Origin: Rhodoligotrophos appendicifer
Lineage (GTDB): Bacteria > Pseudomonadota > Alphaproteobacteria > Rhizobiales > Im1
NCBI RefSeq assembly: GCF_007474605.1
Contig: NZ_VHKL01000006.1
Span: 62,001-126,000, forward strand
Length of the DNA: 64,000 nucleotides
Direction of reading: 5' to 3'
Both the position numbers and the translations under genes were made by a program. Under the pieces are notes generated by a model that saw only the letters and a program-made list of their open reading frames with translations, did no database searches and was not told where the DNA came from. Within the stretch, counting starts at the first letter, position 1, and each line of letters begins with the position of its first letter. Positions 8,983-18,888 of this stretch are shown here, in pieces.

Positions 8983-9514
8983 AGGCTTGAGCCTCGCCGA
9001 GCCACAGGACCGTTCGATCCGTCCCACCGGCGACCGGACCCGAGAGGCCCTGTTCAACATTCTCCTCCATGGCATCGACGAGTTCGAGCTTGCGGGCGCG
9101 CGCGTCCTTGACCTCTTCGCCGGCACTGGAGCCCTCGGCCTCGAGGCCCTCTCCCGCGGCGCCCGCTTCTGCGTGTTGATCGATGATGGCGTCCAGGCCC
9201 GCGGTCTCATCCGGCGCAATGTCGACACCATGGCGGCTCAAGGCGCGACCAAGATCTGGCGGCGGGATGCCACCAGTTTGGGCCCCTGCGCACCGATGCA
9301 ACCCTTTGATCTGGTTCTTGCCGATCCGCCTTATGGCAAGGGTCTTGGGGAGAAGGCCCTGAGGTCAGCGCTGGATGGTGGATGGCTGGCCCCCGGGGGC
9401 GTGGTGCTGTTGGAGGAATCCGCTGACACGCAGGTCGAAATCCCCAACGGGTTGTTGGAGATCGATCGCCGCCAATACGGAGACACGCAGCTCCTCTTCA
9501 TGCGCGGCGTCTGA
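8957..9514 (+). CDS. rsmD: 16S rRNA (guanine(966)-N(2))-methyltransferase
   Basis: This 185-aa S-adenosylmethionine-dependent methyltransferase modifies G966 of 16S rRNA during assembly of the small subunit. The family start MRIVGGKNKGLSL and RPTGDRTREALFNIL are present. The SAM-binding loop is VLDLFAGTGALGLEALSRGA and the amino-methylating motif IV is LADPPYGKG. It overlaps the end of the pseudouridine synthase gene by 26 bp. It ends 15 bp before the convergent mutL stop, leaving almost no room for a terminator. Confidence 0.93.
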   Translation: MRIVGGKNKGLSLAEPQDRSIRPTGDRTREALFNILLHGIDEFELAGARVLDLFAGTGALGLEALSRGARFCVLIDDGVQARGLIRRNVDTMAAQGATKIWRRDATSLGPCAPMQPFDLVLADPPYGKGLGEKALRSALDGGWLAPGGVVLLEESADTQVEIPNGLLEIDRRQYGDTQLLFMRGV

Positions 9515-9529
9515 GTTCTTGCTGCAGAC

Positions 9530-11311
9530 TCAGCGACGGGCGAACAGCTTTTCGATGTCGCTGAGCTTCAGCTCGATATAGGTGGGCCGCCCGTGGTTGC
9601 ATTGTCCGGAATTGGGCGTGACCTCCATTTCCCGAAGCAGGGCGTTCATCTCTTCCGGCCGCAGCCGCCGCCCGGAACGGACCGAGCCGTGGCAGGCTAT
9701 CGTCGCCAATACATGCTCGATTCGCCCTTGGAGGGCCTGGACTCCGCCGGCTTCTTCCAGCTCGTCGGCGAGCTCTTCGATCAACCTCTTGATATTGCCG
9801 CCTGCGATCAGCGCCGGCACCTCCCGAACGCAGACGGCGCCGGGGCCAAAATCATCGACCACCAGCCCCAGCATCTCCAGCAGCGATTGCGCCTCCATCA
9901 CGCGCGCCGCCTGGGCGCCGTCGAGATCGATGATCTCCGGCACCAGGAGCGGCTGACGCGCGATGCCCTGGCGCTCCAGCGAGGCCTTGAGGCGCTCATA
10001 CACGAGCCTTTCATGGGCCGCGTGCTGATCGACGATGACGACACCGTCGCGCGTCTGGGCGATGATGTAATTCTCGTGCAGCTGTGCCCTTGCCGCGCCC
10101 AGCGGAGCCTGGTCGACCGCTGAAGGCTCGTTCTCCGGCCAGGCTGCGGCACTGGGCTCGGCGAAACCGTCAAAGGTGACGGCAAGCGGAGCCTGGAAAT
10201 TCAAGGCCGCCTGCCGGGCGGTTTGAGAGGGCTCGACCGGTTGGCAAGAGGCAGGATAAGTCGAGCGGGAGGCCACACTGAGTGCAGCGGTGGCGACCGT
10301 CGCGGTGGTGCGCTGTGCGGCCTCGTCCAGGCCACGACGCAAGGCGCCGATGATCATCCCGCGGATCAGCCCCTGATCTCGAAAGCGCACCTCCGCTTTG
10401 GCGGGATGCACGTTCACATCCACCATCTCGGGCGGAGCGGTCAGGAACAGGGCGACCATCGGGTGGCGTCCCCGCGGCAGGAGATCGCCATAGGCGCCCC
10501 GCACCGCCCCCAGCAGCATCCGGTCGCGCACCGGCCGGCCATTGACGAACAGGAACTGCATGGTGCCATAGGCGCGGTTGAGGGTCGGCAGGCCTGCCAG
10601 GCCTTGAATGGCAAACCCCTCTCGGCCCCCGCTCACGGCAACCGAATTGTCCACGAACTCGCGTCCCATGATCTCGCCCAGCCGCCGCCTGGCCGCCACC
10701 GAGTCCTGGCCGGCCGCGGCATAGTTGAGCAGCCTTTTGCCGCTGGCGCTGAAGGTGAAGGAGATATCAGAATGCGCCATGGCCAGTCGTTTGACGACCT
10801 CCAGTGCCTCCGCCGTCTCAGATCGTTCGGATTTGAGGAATTTGAGCCGAGCCGGCACCGCGAAGAACAGGTCGCGCACAGTAACGGTGGTGCCACCTTT
10901 GAGGGCGGTAGGCCGAACTTTGGATTTGGCTCCGCCTTCGATACGGATTTCGTGGGCCACGCCGCCAGCCCGCGGTCGTGATTGCAGAGAGAGCCTTGAA
11001 ACCGAGCCGATCGATGGCAGGGCCTCGCCGCGGAAGCCGAGCGTATCGATCAGCAGCAGGTCTTCATCCGCAAGCTTGGAAGTGGCATGGCGCTCGACTG
11101 CCAGCTCGAGTTCGTCCGCATCCATTCCGATGCCGTCATCGACGATCTGGATAAGGCTGCGGCCGCCCTCGGCAAAGACGATGTCGATGCTGTGCGCATC
11201 GGCATCGACGGCGTTTTCGACAAGCTCCTTCACCACGCTGGCCGGCCGTTCGATCACCTCGCCGGCAGCGATCCGGTTGATGACGCCTTCCGGCAGCCTG
11301 CGGATGCCCAT
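9530..11311 (-). CDS. mutL: DNA mismatch repair protein MutL
   Basis: MutL couples mismatch recognition by MutS to strand removal. The 593-aa protein has an N-terminal GHKL ATPase with ELVENAVDADA, VDDGIGMD, HATSKL and LGFRGEAL. The C-terminal dimerisation domain carries DQHAAHERLVYE, which matches the DQHA(X)2E(X)4E metal site of endonucleolytic MutL. ACHGSVRSG and CNHGRP complete the nuclease site. It should therefore nick DNA itself, as expected for bacteria without MutH. A variable linker joins the two halves at about residues 330-400. The two M16 peptidase genes lie directly upstream. Confidence 0.96.
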   Translation of the reverse strand: MGIRRLPEGVINRIAAGEVIERPASVVKELVENAVDADAHSIDIVFAEGGRSLIQIVDDGIGMDADELELAVERHATSKLADEDLLLIDTLGFRGEALPSIGSVSRLSLQSRPRAGGVAHEIRIEGGAKSKVRPTALKGGTTVTVRDLFFAVPARLKFLKSERSETAEALEVVKRLAMAHSDISFTFSASGKRLLNYAAAGQDSVAARRRLGEIMGREFVDNSVAVSGGREGFAIQGLAGLPTLNRAYGTMQFLFVNGRPVRDRMLLGAVRGAYGDLLPRGRHPMVALFLTAPPEMVDVNVHPAKAEVRFRDQGLIRGMIIGALRRGLDEAAQRTTATVATAALSVASRSTYPASCQPVEPSQTARQAALNFQAPLAVTFDGFAEPSAAAWPENEPSAVDQAPLGAARAQLHENYIIAQTRDGVVIVDQHAAHERLVYERLKASLERQGIARQPLLVPEIIDLDGAQAARVMEAQSLLEMLGLVVDDFGPGAVCVREVPALIAGGNIKRLIEELADELEEAGGVQALQGRIEHVLATIACHGSVRSGRRLRPEEMNALLREMEVTPNSGQCNHGRPTYIELKLSDIEKLFARR

Positions 11312-11332
11312 CTGTTGCGACTCAGTCTGTTG

Positions 11333-12688
11333 TCAGCCCTCGGTGCCGGCAACATTAGTCGGCTTGCCGACAAGCGTGAACAGAAGCTTTCCGGGTCCGA
11401 GCAGCCGCTTGGCTGCTTCCCTGACGTCCTCGATGCTGACAGCCTCAACCATCTCGTTGCGTTTGTTGATGTAATCGATGCCGAGATTTTCGAGCTGGAT
11501 CCCCAACAACTCGTTGGCGATCTTGGAGTTGCTGTCGAAGCGCAGGGCATAGGAGCCAGTGAGATAAGTTTTCGTATCCGCCAATTCCTGTTCCGTCGGT
11601 CCTTGGTCGGCCATGCGCTTGACCTCGGCTTCGATGATCTTGACTGTTTCAGCTGCCCGGTCGTTGCGGGTCGCGGCGCCGCCGACCATCAGCCCGGCAT
11701 GTTTGAGCGGCCAGAGATAACTATAGACTGAGTAACTCAGCCCACGCTTCTCGCGCACCTCTTCGACCAGTCTGGAGCCGAATCCGCCTCCGCCCAGGAT
11801 GTAGTTCATCACATAGGTCGGAATGAACTCTGGATCGTTGCGCTTCAAGCCCTGTGCTCCGAACTGGATCACGCTTTGGGGAATATCATAATCGATGACT
11901 TTGATCGTTGGTCCCTGTTCGACCTTGACCTCGGCGACCTCTGGCAGACGCGTATCATCCGGCAAGGCGCCGAAGATTGAGTCCAACGCCGTTCCCAGAG
12001 CCTCGGCGTCGATGTCACCCACCACGGCCACCTTCAACCCCGCGCGGGTGAACAGCTTGTCCTTCAAGGATCGGAGATCTTCCGCCTGGACTGCAGTGAT
12101 GCCCTCGATCGTTCCGTCTGAATTGTTCGCATAGGGATGGTCGCCGAAGGCGAGTTTCATCCAGTTGCTGCTGGCGATATGCTCAGGATCCTTGGCGCGG
12201 TTCTGGAGGCTGACGAGGAGTTGGGCCCGCATGCGTTCGATCGGCGCGGCGTCGAATCGCGGCGCGTTGAGTGCGAGTTTCAGCAAACGGAACGCCTCGT
12301 CGCGGTTCGCCGCCAGCGTCTTCAGGCTGCCGCTGAAATTGTCCTGGTCGGCGTCGAAGGAGAGCTTGACTGCCGACGTCTCCAGCGCCTTCTGGAAGGC
12401 CTGCGAATCGAGATCGCCGGCCCCCTCATCCAGCATGGTCGAGAGGAAATTCGCGAGTCCCTGTCGATCCTTGGGATCGACGGCTGATCCTCCCTGGAAA
12501 GCAAACTCCATGGCGATCATGGGCACGGTCTTATCCTGAACCAGCCATGCCGTGATCCCGCCTGGGGAGGTCACCTCCTGGATCTCCACAGCATCAGCCG
12601 GCGTAGCCGCCAAGGGACTGACCAGAGCCAGGAGAAGCACTGTGCCCACTCCGGCGGTGAATCTTTTGAATGGAGTGAACAGGCTCAT
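11333..12688 (-). CDS. M16 family peptidase-like protein, zinc motif absent
   Basis: This 451-aa secreted protein of the insulinase/pitrilysin family has an N-terminal signal peptide (FTAGVGTVLLLALVSPLAATPADA). At the place where active members have HxxEH, this protein reads LANFLSTMLDEGA, so the zinc site is missing. The C-terminal half includes the family segment LGGGGFGSRLVEEVREKRGLSYSV, trimmed here to key words GFGSRL and KRGLSYS. It is therefore probably the non-catalytic partner of the active M16 protein encoded just upstream. Their genes overlap by 4 bp, which suggests a heterodimer. The substrate is unknown. Confidence 0.9.
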   Translation of the reverse strand: MSLFTPFKRFTAGVGTVLLLALVSPLAATPADAVEIQEVTSPGGITAWLVQDKTVPMIAMEFAFQGGSAVDPKDRQGLANFLSTMLDEGAGDLDSQAFQKALETSAVKLSFDADQDNFSGSLKTLAANRDEAFRLLKLALNAPRFDAAPIERMRAQLLVSLQNRAKDPEHIASSNWMKLAFGDHPYANNSDGTIEGITAVQAEDLRSLKDKLFTRAGLKVAVVGDIDAEALGTALDSIFGALPDDTRLPEVAEVKVEQGPTIKVIDYDIPQSVIQFGAQGLKRNDPEFIPTYVMNYILGGGGFGSRLVEEVREKRGLSYSVYSYLWPLKHAGLMVGGAATRNDRAAETVKIIEAEVKRMADQGPTEQELADTKTYLTGSYALRFDSNSKIANELLGIQLENLGIDYINKRNEMVEAVSIEDVREAAKRLLGPGKLLFTLVGKPTNVAGTEG

Positions 12689-14154
12689 GATTGGCCCTCC
12701 TTCTGGGCAGCGGGACTGCCGGCGGGAACATCTTTTCCGGGCGCCCCCTCAGGCGTGGGCGTCTGGCTCGCAACCGGCCGTATTGCTGGCAGGAGCTCTC
12801 CGGTGACAGAACGTTCCGGTTTCAAGTACTTTTGGGCTGCCGCCACCACCTGCTCCTTGGTCACGGCCTTGATGCGCTGTGGCCACAGCTGGACGTCCGC
12901 GATCGTCTGTCCCGTGGTCAAGGCCGTGCCGAAGACGCGCGCCAGCATTGCTTGGCTGTCCAGCGCATAAACCGACTGCGCGACTAACGAATTCTTCGCG
13001 CTTTCCAGCTGATCGTCGCTGAACTCCCCGGCCTTTACTTGGGCGATGATCGTCTCGATCTCCGTCTCGATCTCATCCATCGTGACCTTTGGCAACGGGG
13101 TCACGGCGAGCCCGAAAGTGCCATAATCAAGGCCGTCGCCATCGAACCATGTTGAGGCCGAGCTTGCCAACCGTTTGCCCACCACCAGGTCGCGATAGAG
13201 GATGCTGGTGGTGCCGCCGCCCATGATGTTCGAGAGCACGTCAAGGGCCGGTCCTTCTGTGGGTTCGCCCTTCGCGGAGGCCACGGCCAGATAGGATCGA
13301 TAGAGGCGAGGCGAGGAGACATTGGGATCGCGCAGGGTAAGGGAGCGGGCGACTTCCGCCGGTGGCTCGCTGACACGCACGCGTTCACCGGGCGTCGCGG
13401 TATTCTCCAGCGCCCCGTAATATTTCTCCGCCATCTTTCTGACCTCGTCTGGCTCCACGTCGCCGGCGACGATCAGGATGGCGTTAGAGGGTGTATAGTA
13501 TTGCTTGTAGAAGGCGATCGCATCCTCTTGGCTGAGCGTCTGCATCTCGCTCATCCAGCCGATGATCGGCTTGCCATAGGGATGGTTCAGATAAAGTGCC
13601 GCGTCCATCTGCTCCATGAGCCGAGCGCTGGGTTCGTTCTCGATCCGCATGCGGCGCTCTTCGATGATCACATCCCGCTCGGTATTCACATCCTGGGCGG
13701 TGAGCTTGAGATGTGTCATGCGATCGGCTTCCATCTCCATCACCATAGGCAACCGGTCTTTAGCGATGCGCTGGAAATAGGCGGTGTAATCCGAAGAGGT
13801 AAAGGCGTTGTCCTCCCCGCCATTCTGCCTGACGATCTTGGAGAACTGGCCCGCCGGGATCTTGTCCGTTCCCTTGAACATCAGATGCTCAAGAAAATGA
13901 GCGATGCCGGACACGCCTGCCGGCTCGTCTGCCGAGCCGACCTTATACCACACCATATGCGTGACCACGGGCGCTCGGTGATCGGGAATCACCACCACCT
14001 GCATCCCGTTTTCGAGAGAAAAGCTGGTCAGATCTGCAAACAGCGACTGGGCTTTAGCGCCCGGCGCCAGCGTGATCAAGCACAGGCAGACGATCGCCAC
14101 GAGGCATCCGCGAAAGGTGGGGGCCACGCCGCGATGGCGGTGAAGAAACATCAT
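12685..14154 (-). CDS. M16 family zinc metallopeptidase (active subunit)
   Basis: This 489-aa periplasmic peptidase has a hydrophobic N-terminal signal (CLVAIVCLCLITLAPGAKA). The inverted zinc motif is present as HFLEH, within SGIAHFLEHLMFKGT, with a downstream Glu in the METEADRM-like stretch (EMEADRM) completing the site. It should cleave peptides or unfolded proteins in the periplasm. Its stop overlaps the start of the motif-less M16 gene as ATGA, which argues for stoichiometric co-production. The C-terminal tail is Pro- and Gly-rich and probably flexible. Confidence 0.92.
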   Translation of the reverse strand: MMFLHRHRGVAPTFRGCLVAIVCLCLITLAPGAKAQSLFADLTSFSLENGMQVVVIPDHRAPVVTHMVWYKVGSADEPAGVSGIAHFLEHLMFKGTDKIPAGQFSKIVRQNGGEDNAFTSSDYTAYFQRIAKDRLPMVMEMEADRMTHLKLTAQDVNTERDVIIEERRMRIENEPSARLMEQMDAALYLNHPYGKPIIGWMSEMQTLSQEDAIAFYKQYYTPSNAILIVAGDVEPDEVRKMAEKYYGALENTATPGERVRVSEPPAEVARSLTLRDPNVSSPRLYRSYLAVASAKGEPTEGPALDVLSNIMGGGTTSILYRDLVVGKRLASSASTWFDGDGLDYGTFGLAVTPLPKVTMDEIETEIETIIAQVKAGEFSDDQLESAKNSLVAQSVYALDSQAMLARVFGTALTTGQTIADVQLWPQRIKAVTKEQVVAAAQKYLKPERSVTGELLPAIRPVASQTPTPEGAPGKDVPAGSPAAQKEGQS

Positions 14155-14324
14155 GAAAGCCTCGCATTGAGGAAACCGTGGACCACAGTTGCGGTGCCGA
14201 GGCGGGAGCGTCCACTAAATTATTGGTAAGCTAGGCAAGCCTGAGGCAAACGTGATCGGCCATCCTTGTTCAGGATTGCGACCGCCTTTAACAGAGCGCC
14301 CCGCCATTTGCAGGGCCCCTCCTG

Positions 14325-14891
14325 CTAATTGAAGATATTGCCGATATTCCAGACTGAACCGTAATTTGGGTTCTTCGCCTTTTCCAATTCGAGGCGCTTT
14401 TGCCGCAGCTCTTTGTTGAGTTGGGCATCACTTTTGGGTGTCCCGTCGGGATTTGTTTTGGACACGCCATAGCGCTGATAGACGTCTCCAGCCGGCTCGG
14501 CGGGAGCTGCGGCCTGGGTTGAGGCGACGGCCGTCTGCGGCGCTGCCGCCGCGGCAGCAGAATAGGCGGGGGTCTTGGGCGCGGGAGCGGCATTCTGCAG
14601 AATGCTCTCCGGTGGCGTATGCAACGCTTGTTGCCCCACGGCCGCCTCCGCTTCCAGAGCGGCGGCGTTCGCGCCACCTTCCTCTTCAGCGCCCGCCACC
14701 GGCGGCTTCAGCGACAGGTCCGGCGGCATGGCCAGCACTTGGTGCGTGCGCACCGCGCGCTCGTCCGGCACCTGCTTTCCCATGCCCAGCATGTCGGTCA
14801 CGGCAGCACCACTACTGCTCGAGCAGCCGCTCAACTGTGCCCCGGCCAAGGCCAGCAGGCCCAGGCCGGCCAATCGTTTCGCTAATCTCAT
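14325..14891 (-). CDS. bamF: DUF3035 lipoprotein, BamF-like
   Basis: This 188-aa protein has a lipoprotein signal ending in the lipobox LSGC, so it is anchored in a membrane by an acylated Cys. After the Cys come DMLGMGKQVPDE and a VLAMPPDLSL stretch, typical of DUF3035. That family was identified as the BamF component of the outer-membrane protein assembly machinery in alphaproteobacteria. The middle is Ala- and Pro-rich and low in complexity. The start at 14,891 (MRLAKRL) is preferred because GGAG lies just upstream. The lspA gene, needed to mature it, is next upstream. Confidence 0.72.
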   Translation of the reverse strand: MRLAKRLAGLGLLALAGAQLSGCSSSSGAAVTDMLGMGKQVPDERAVRTHQVLAMPPDLSLKPPVAGAEEEGGANAAALEAEAAVGQQALHTPPESILQNAAPAPKTPAYSAAAAAAPQTAVASTQAAAPAEPAGDVYQRYGVSKTNPDGTPKSDAQLNKELRQKRLELEKAKNPNYGSVWNIGNIFN

Positions 14892-15007
14892 GCGCTCCAT
14901 TCCACCGTCACCCCGGGAGAGCAGCAAGCTGCACCTCGTGAGCCCCTTGTTGAACGGTTACGTGATCGCATCATAACTTCCATTCTACTGAGGCGAAACC
15001 ATGACCG

Positions 15008-15532
15008 TCAGCTTTGCAAAGGCTCACGGCCCTCGCGCCAACAGTCATACATAAGGCCAACGACCCCGGCAACGATGGCGACATCCGCGATGTTGAATAC
15101 ATACCAGCTATAGCCGGCCGCGTGAAAACTGAAGAAGTCCGCCACGGCCCCATGAACCAGCCGGTCGATCATGTTGCCGATGGCCCCGCCGATGATCATC
15201 CCCAGGGCGACGATCGTCAGAACCCGTTGAGTCCGTCCGAGCCAGATGATCAATGCGACGGTGACGACAAGGCTCAAACCGATCAGCAGCCATCGACCCT
15301 CGTCGCTGTGCTGCGTGAACCAACCATAGCTGATTCCTCGATTCCAGACGAGCACGAGATCAAAGAAGCTGGTCACCTGGATGGGGCCCCTGGCCGTGAT
15401 CTCATAGACGAACAACATCCAGGCCTTGAACGCCTGGTCGATCACCAGCACGAACAGCGCCACCATCCAGCCGAGCCGCGCTGCTGCCCCGAACGGTTGT
15501 GCCCGCGCCGAGCCGACCGCTCCATCGGTCAT
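15008..15532 (-). CDS. lspA: lipoprotein signal peptidase (signal peptidase II)
   Basis: LspA is the inner-membrane aspartyl peptidase that removes signal peptides from prolipoproteins. The chosen start MTDGAVGSA at 15,532 gives 174 aa and overlaps the ileS stop as ATGA. A longer frame to 15,655 would lie inside ileS. Four TM helices are visible. The two catalytic Asp residues lie in [10 protein letters not shown] and VFNIADVAI, and the conserved FNIAD motif is intact. Pairing with ileS is common in bacteria. Confidence 0.95.
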   Translation of the reverse strand: MTDGAVGSARAQPFGAAARLGWMVALFVLVIDQAFKAWMLFVYEITARGPIQVTSFFDLVLVWNRGISYGWFTQHSDEGRWLLIGLSLVVTVALIIWLGRTQRVLTIVALGMIIGGAIGNMIDRLVHGAVADFFSFHAAGYSWYVFNIADVAIVAGVVGLMYDCWREGREPLQS

Positions 15533-18489
15533 ACGGAGGCGGCGCTCATCTGGAGCGCCCTCCATTCGCGCACGGCCTCGGCATCGCGCGGGGTAATGTC
15601 GGGATAATCCGGATCGCTGCCGACATCCGGCGAGATTTTCCAGGAGCGGGCGCATTTGCGCCCTTCTGCCCGCGCTGGCACCACGGCGACGCCGACGACG
15701 TCCGGGAGACGATAGGCATCGTCCGGCCCATCGCCTTCCTTCAGCGTCGCATCGCTGGTGATGGAGATCTCGGCCAGATCGATCCCTTCCATGGCCCCCA
15801 GCAGACCAGGATCAGAGAGATAGACAATTGGCGCGGCCTCCAGGCTTGAGCCGATGGCCTTGGCGGCGCGCTCGATTTCAAGCGCTCCGGTGACCACGCG
15901 GCGCACCTGTCGGATCTTCTCCCATTTATCGTTGAGCGCATCGTCGCGCCAGTCGCCAGGGACCTCAGGAAAAACCCGCAGATGTACCGAACCGTCCGTC
16001 GATGGGAAGCGGGCGAGCCAGGCTTCCTCCATGGTGAAGGCGAGCATGGGCGCAAGCCAGGCGGTGAGGCAGGAAAACAGCTGGTCCATCACGGTCCGGC
16101 ACGCGCGGCGGCGGATCGACGACAACGGGTCGCAATAAAGCGCGTCTTTACGAATGTCGAAATAGACCGACGACAGCTCGATCGTGCAGAAGTTGAAGAG
16201 GCGGGAGAAGATGCGGCGATAGTCGAAGGTGCCGTAACCTTCCCTCACCTGCCCGTCGAGCTCCCACAGCTTGTGCAACATGTAGCGCTCGAGTTCGGGC
16301 ATGTCGGCGACCGCGACGCGCTCGGATGCCTCGAAGCCCGCCAGACCACCCAGAAGGTAGCGCACGGTGTTGCGCAGCTTGCGATAGGCATCTGCGTTCG
16401 CCTTGACGATCTCGGGCCCGATCTTGAGGTCGTCCTCGTAATCCGAAGACATGACCCACAGCCGCAGAATATCTGCGCCGTTCTGTTTGATGACATCCTG
16501 GGGGGCGGTGATGTTGCCGAGGGATTTCGACATCTTGCGCCCCTCTTCATCCATCACGAAGCCATGGGTGACGACTTCGTCATAGGGCGCATGCCCCCGC
16601 GTTCCGCAGCTTTCGAGCAGCGAGGAGTGGAACCAGCCACGATGCTGGTCCGTGCCTTCGAGATAGATCACCCGATCCTCGCCGCCCGCGAAGGCGCGCT
16701 TTGGTTGAAGATCAGGTCGCTGTTCCAGCACGAAGGCATGGGTCGAACCGGAATCGAACCACACGTCGAGAATATCGGTGACCTGTTCCCATTCGTCGGC
16801 AGTGAAGTCGTTGCCCAGGAATCGTGCCTTGGCGCCCTCGGCGAACCAGGCATCCGCGCCCTCCGCCTCGAATGCCTCAGCGATGCGCTGGTTGACGGTT
16901 TCGTCCCTGAGGACTTCGGCGCTCTCCTTGTGGATGAATACCGCGATCGGCACGCCCCAGGCGCGCTGCCTCGAGATCACCCAGTCCGGACGGTTTTCGA
17001 TCATGCCCCGGAGCCGATTTTGTCCCGACTGCGGAACGAACCGTGTCGCCTCGATGGCGTCGAGTGCCCGATGCCGCAGCGTATCGCCAGCAGCGTCGAT
17101 GTCGCGGTCCATGGCGATGAACCATTGCGGGGTGTTGCGGTAGATGACCGGCTTCTTGGACCGCCAGGAATGAGGGTATTGGTGCTTCAGCCTTCCGCGC
17201 GCGATAAGCATGCCGGCAGCCTGCAGAGCTTTGATGACGGACTCGTTCGCATCCCCCTTGTCACCCTTGTCGGTGATGACGCGGCGGCCCTCGAAGCCGG
17301 GTGCGTCCTTGGTGAGAAATCCGTCGGCATCCACGGTGAACGGGATCGCCGGATCGATGCCCCGCGCCCGGAGGCTCTGCTCGCTGGACGTCCAGATCTC
17401 GAAATCGTCCGTGCCGTGCCCGGGTGCGGTATGCACGAAGCCGGTGCCTGCATCGTCGGTCACATGCTCGCCGTCAAGCAAGGGCACCCAGAAGCTGTAG
17501 CCCAAGCTGCGCAGCGGATGCTCGGCGGCAAGCTGTTTCAGGAGCGATGCCGCAACATCCCCGCGGCGTTCGTAAGCCTCAACCTTGGCCTGTTTGAACA
17601 CGCTGTCTGCGAGCTGGTCGGCCAAGATCAGTCGGTCGCCCACTTTGGCCCAGTTGCCTTCGGCCGCCGCGGTCACCTCATAAAGACCGTAAGCGATCTT
17701 GGATGAAAAGCTGATCGCCCTGTTCCCCGGAATGGTCCAGGGGGTCGTGGTCCAGATGACGATGCTCGCCGCGTCGAGCCCGTGACCGGACTGCACAGGA
17801 AACTTCACCCAGATCATGTCCGACTGGTAGTCCTGGTACTCGACTTCCGCCTCCGCAAGCGCCGTCTTCTCCACGACCGACCACATGACCGGCTTCGATC
17901 CGCGGTAAAGCTGACCGGTCGCTGCGAATTTCATCAATTCACGCGCGATCTGGGCTTCCGCACCGAAGCTCATGGTCAGATAAGGATCGGCCCAGTCGCC
18001 GATCACCCCCAGCCGCTGGAACTCCGCCGACTGGATCTTCACCCATTCCTGGGCGAATTCGCGGCATTGCCGGCGGAACTCGTTGATCGGCACCGCATCC
18101 TTGTCCAGCCCCTTCGCCCGATACTGCTCCTCGATCTTCCACTCGATCGGCAGGCCGTGGCAGTCCCAGCCGGGCACATAATTGGAATCATAGCCCAGCA
18201 TCTGCAGCGAGCGCGTGACCACATCCTTGAGGATCTTGTTCAGCGCATGCCCAATGTGGAGATTGCCGTTCGCATAGGGCGGACCATCATGCAGCAGATA
18301 TTTCGTCCGCCCCCGGGCATCCTCGCGCAGCCGCTCGTACAAGCCGATCTCCCGCCACCGCGCCAATATCTCCGGCTCCTTCTGCGGCAGCCCCGCGCGC
18401 ATGGGAAAGTCGGTTTTCGGCAGGAACAGAGTGTCGCGGTAATCTAGCGGTTCAGTGCCGCTCCGGCTCGTATGCTCGCTCATCGTCAA
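15529..18489 (-). CDS. ileS: isoleucine--tRNA ligase
   Basis: This class I synthetase charges tRNA-Ile. At 986 aa it is full length. The HIGH motif is in [14 protein letters not shown], the KMSKS loop is in [10 protein letters not shown], and the CP1 editing domain lies between them. The C-terminal region has KCARSWK but not the paired Cys motifs of a complete zinc site, as seen in many alphaproteobacterial IleS. The start is either 18,489 or, two codons later, 18,483 (MSEHTS). lspA follows in the same transcript. Confidence 0.96.
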   Translation of the reverse strand: MTMSEHTSRSGTEPLDYRDTLFLPKTDFPMRAGLPQKEPEILARWREIGLYERLREDARGRTKYLLHDGPPYANGNLHIGHALNKILKDVVTRSLQMLGYDSNYVPGWDCHGLPIEWKIEEQYRAKGLDKDAVPINEFRRQCREFAQEWVKIQSAEFQRLGVIGDWADPYLTMSFGAEAQIARELMKFAATGQLYRGSKPVMWSVVEKTALAEAEVEYQDYQSDMIWVKFPVQSGHGLDAASIVIWTTTPWTIPGNRAISFSSKIAYGLYEVTAAAEGNWAKVGDRLILADQLADSVFKQAKVEAYERRGDVAASLLKQLAAEHPLRSLGYSFWVPLLDGEHVTDDAGTGFVHTAPGHGTDDFEIWTSSEQSLRARGIDPAIPFTVDADGFLTKDAPGFEGRRVITDKGDKGDANESVIKALQAAGMLIARGRLKHQYPHSWRSKKPVIYRNTPQWFIAMDRDIDAAGDTLRHRALDAIEATRFVPQSGQNRLRGMIENRPDWVISRQRAWGVPIAVFIHKESAEVLRDETVNQRIAEAFEAEGADAWFAEGAKARFLGNDFTADEWEQVTDILDVWFDSGSTHAFVLEQRPDLQPKRAFAGGEDRVIYLEGTDQHRGWFHSSLLESCGTRGHAPYDEVVTHGFVMDEEGRKMSKSLGNITAPQDVIKQNGADILRLWVMSSDYEDDLKIGPEIVKANADAYRKLRNTVRYLLGGLAGFEASERVAVADMPELERYMLHKLWELDGQVREGYGTFDYRRIFSRLFNFCTIELSSVYFDIRKDALYCDPLSSIRRRACRTVMDQLFSCLTAWLAPMLAFTMEEAWLARFPSTDGSVHLRVFPEVPGDWRDDALNDKWEKIRQVRRVVTGALEIERAAKAIGSSLEAAPIVYLSDPGLLGAMEGIDLAEISITSDATLKEGDGPDDAYRLPDVVGVAVVPARAEGRKCARSWKISPDVGSDPDYPDITPRDAEAVREWRALQMSAASV

Positions 18490-18677
18490 TATCTGTGCCT
18501 GCTTCTGGCTCTAAGGAACGCGAATGCCGGGCTTTCTAACAATGATGGCGCTAACAATCCAGCAGACGCTTGCAGAACCGTGTAACAGCCGCCCATCCCA
18601 GCGACCGAGGCTGCCACAGTTTCACCCAATATCAACGATATCGACAAACATTCTACTTTAGGTTGCAGGAGTGACCA

Positions 18678-18887
18678 ATGTCGATTAAGAGCTTTGCCCA
18701 GAAGAATGCATTTTCTATTTTAAACCTCGTAGCGATGGTTCCTATCGTCGGCTTTGCGACGGCGTCATATTTCAAGAAGAGCGAGCCGGTCGTCGTCTTT
18801 GCTGAGCCGGCTCAGTCCGAGCTTTCGGCTGCCGACAATTCCCACGATGGCACTTGGGTCCCTCAGACCGATCATGTGATGGGCTAA
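18678..18887 (+). CDS. small single-TM hypothetical protein
   Basis: This 69-aa protein has a helix rich in Leu, Val and Ala (SILNLVAMVPIVGFATASYF), followed by a KKSEPVVVFAEP segment and an acidic, Ser-rich tail. It is probably a small inner-membrane protein with its tail in the periplasm. GCAGGAG lies 6 nt before the ATG, and the codon use is normal for the region, so I believe it is real. It runs toward gor, whose stop is 2 bp away. I do not recognise a function. Confidence 0.65.
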   Translation: MSIKSFAQKNAFSILNLVAMVPIVGFATASYFKKSEPVVVFAEPAQSELSAADNSHDGTWVPQTDHVMG

Positions 18888-18888
18888 T

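Noticed and set aside
15982-17706. A 574-codon + strand frame inside ileS
   Set aside because: It is antisense to a full-length IleS with HIGH and KMSKS motifs.
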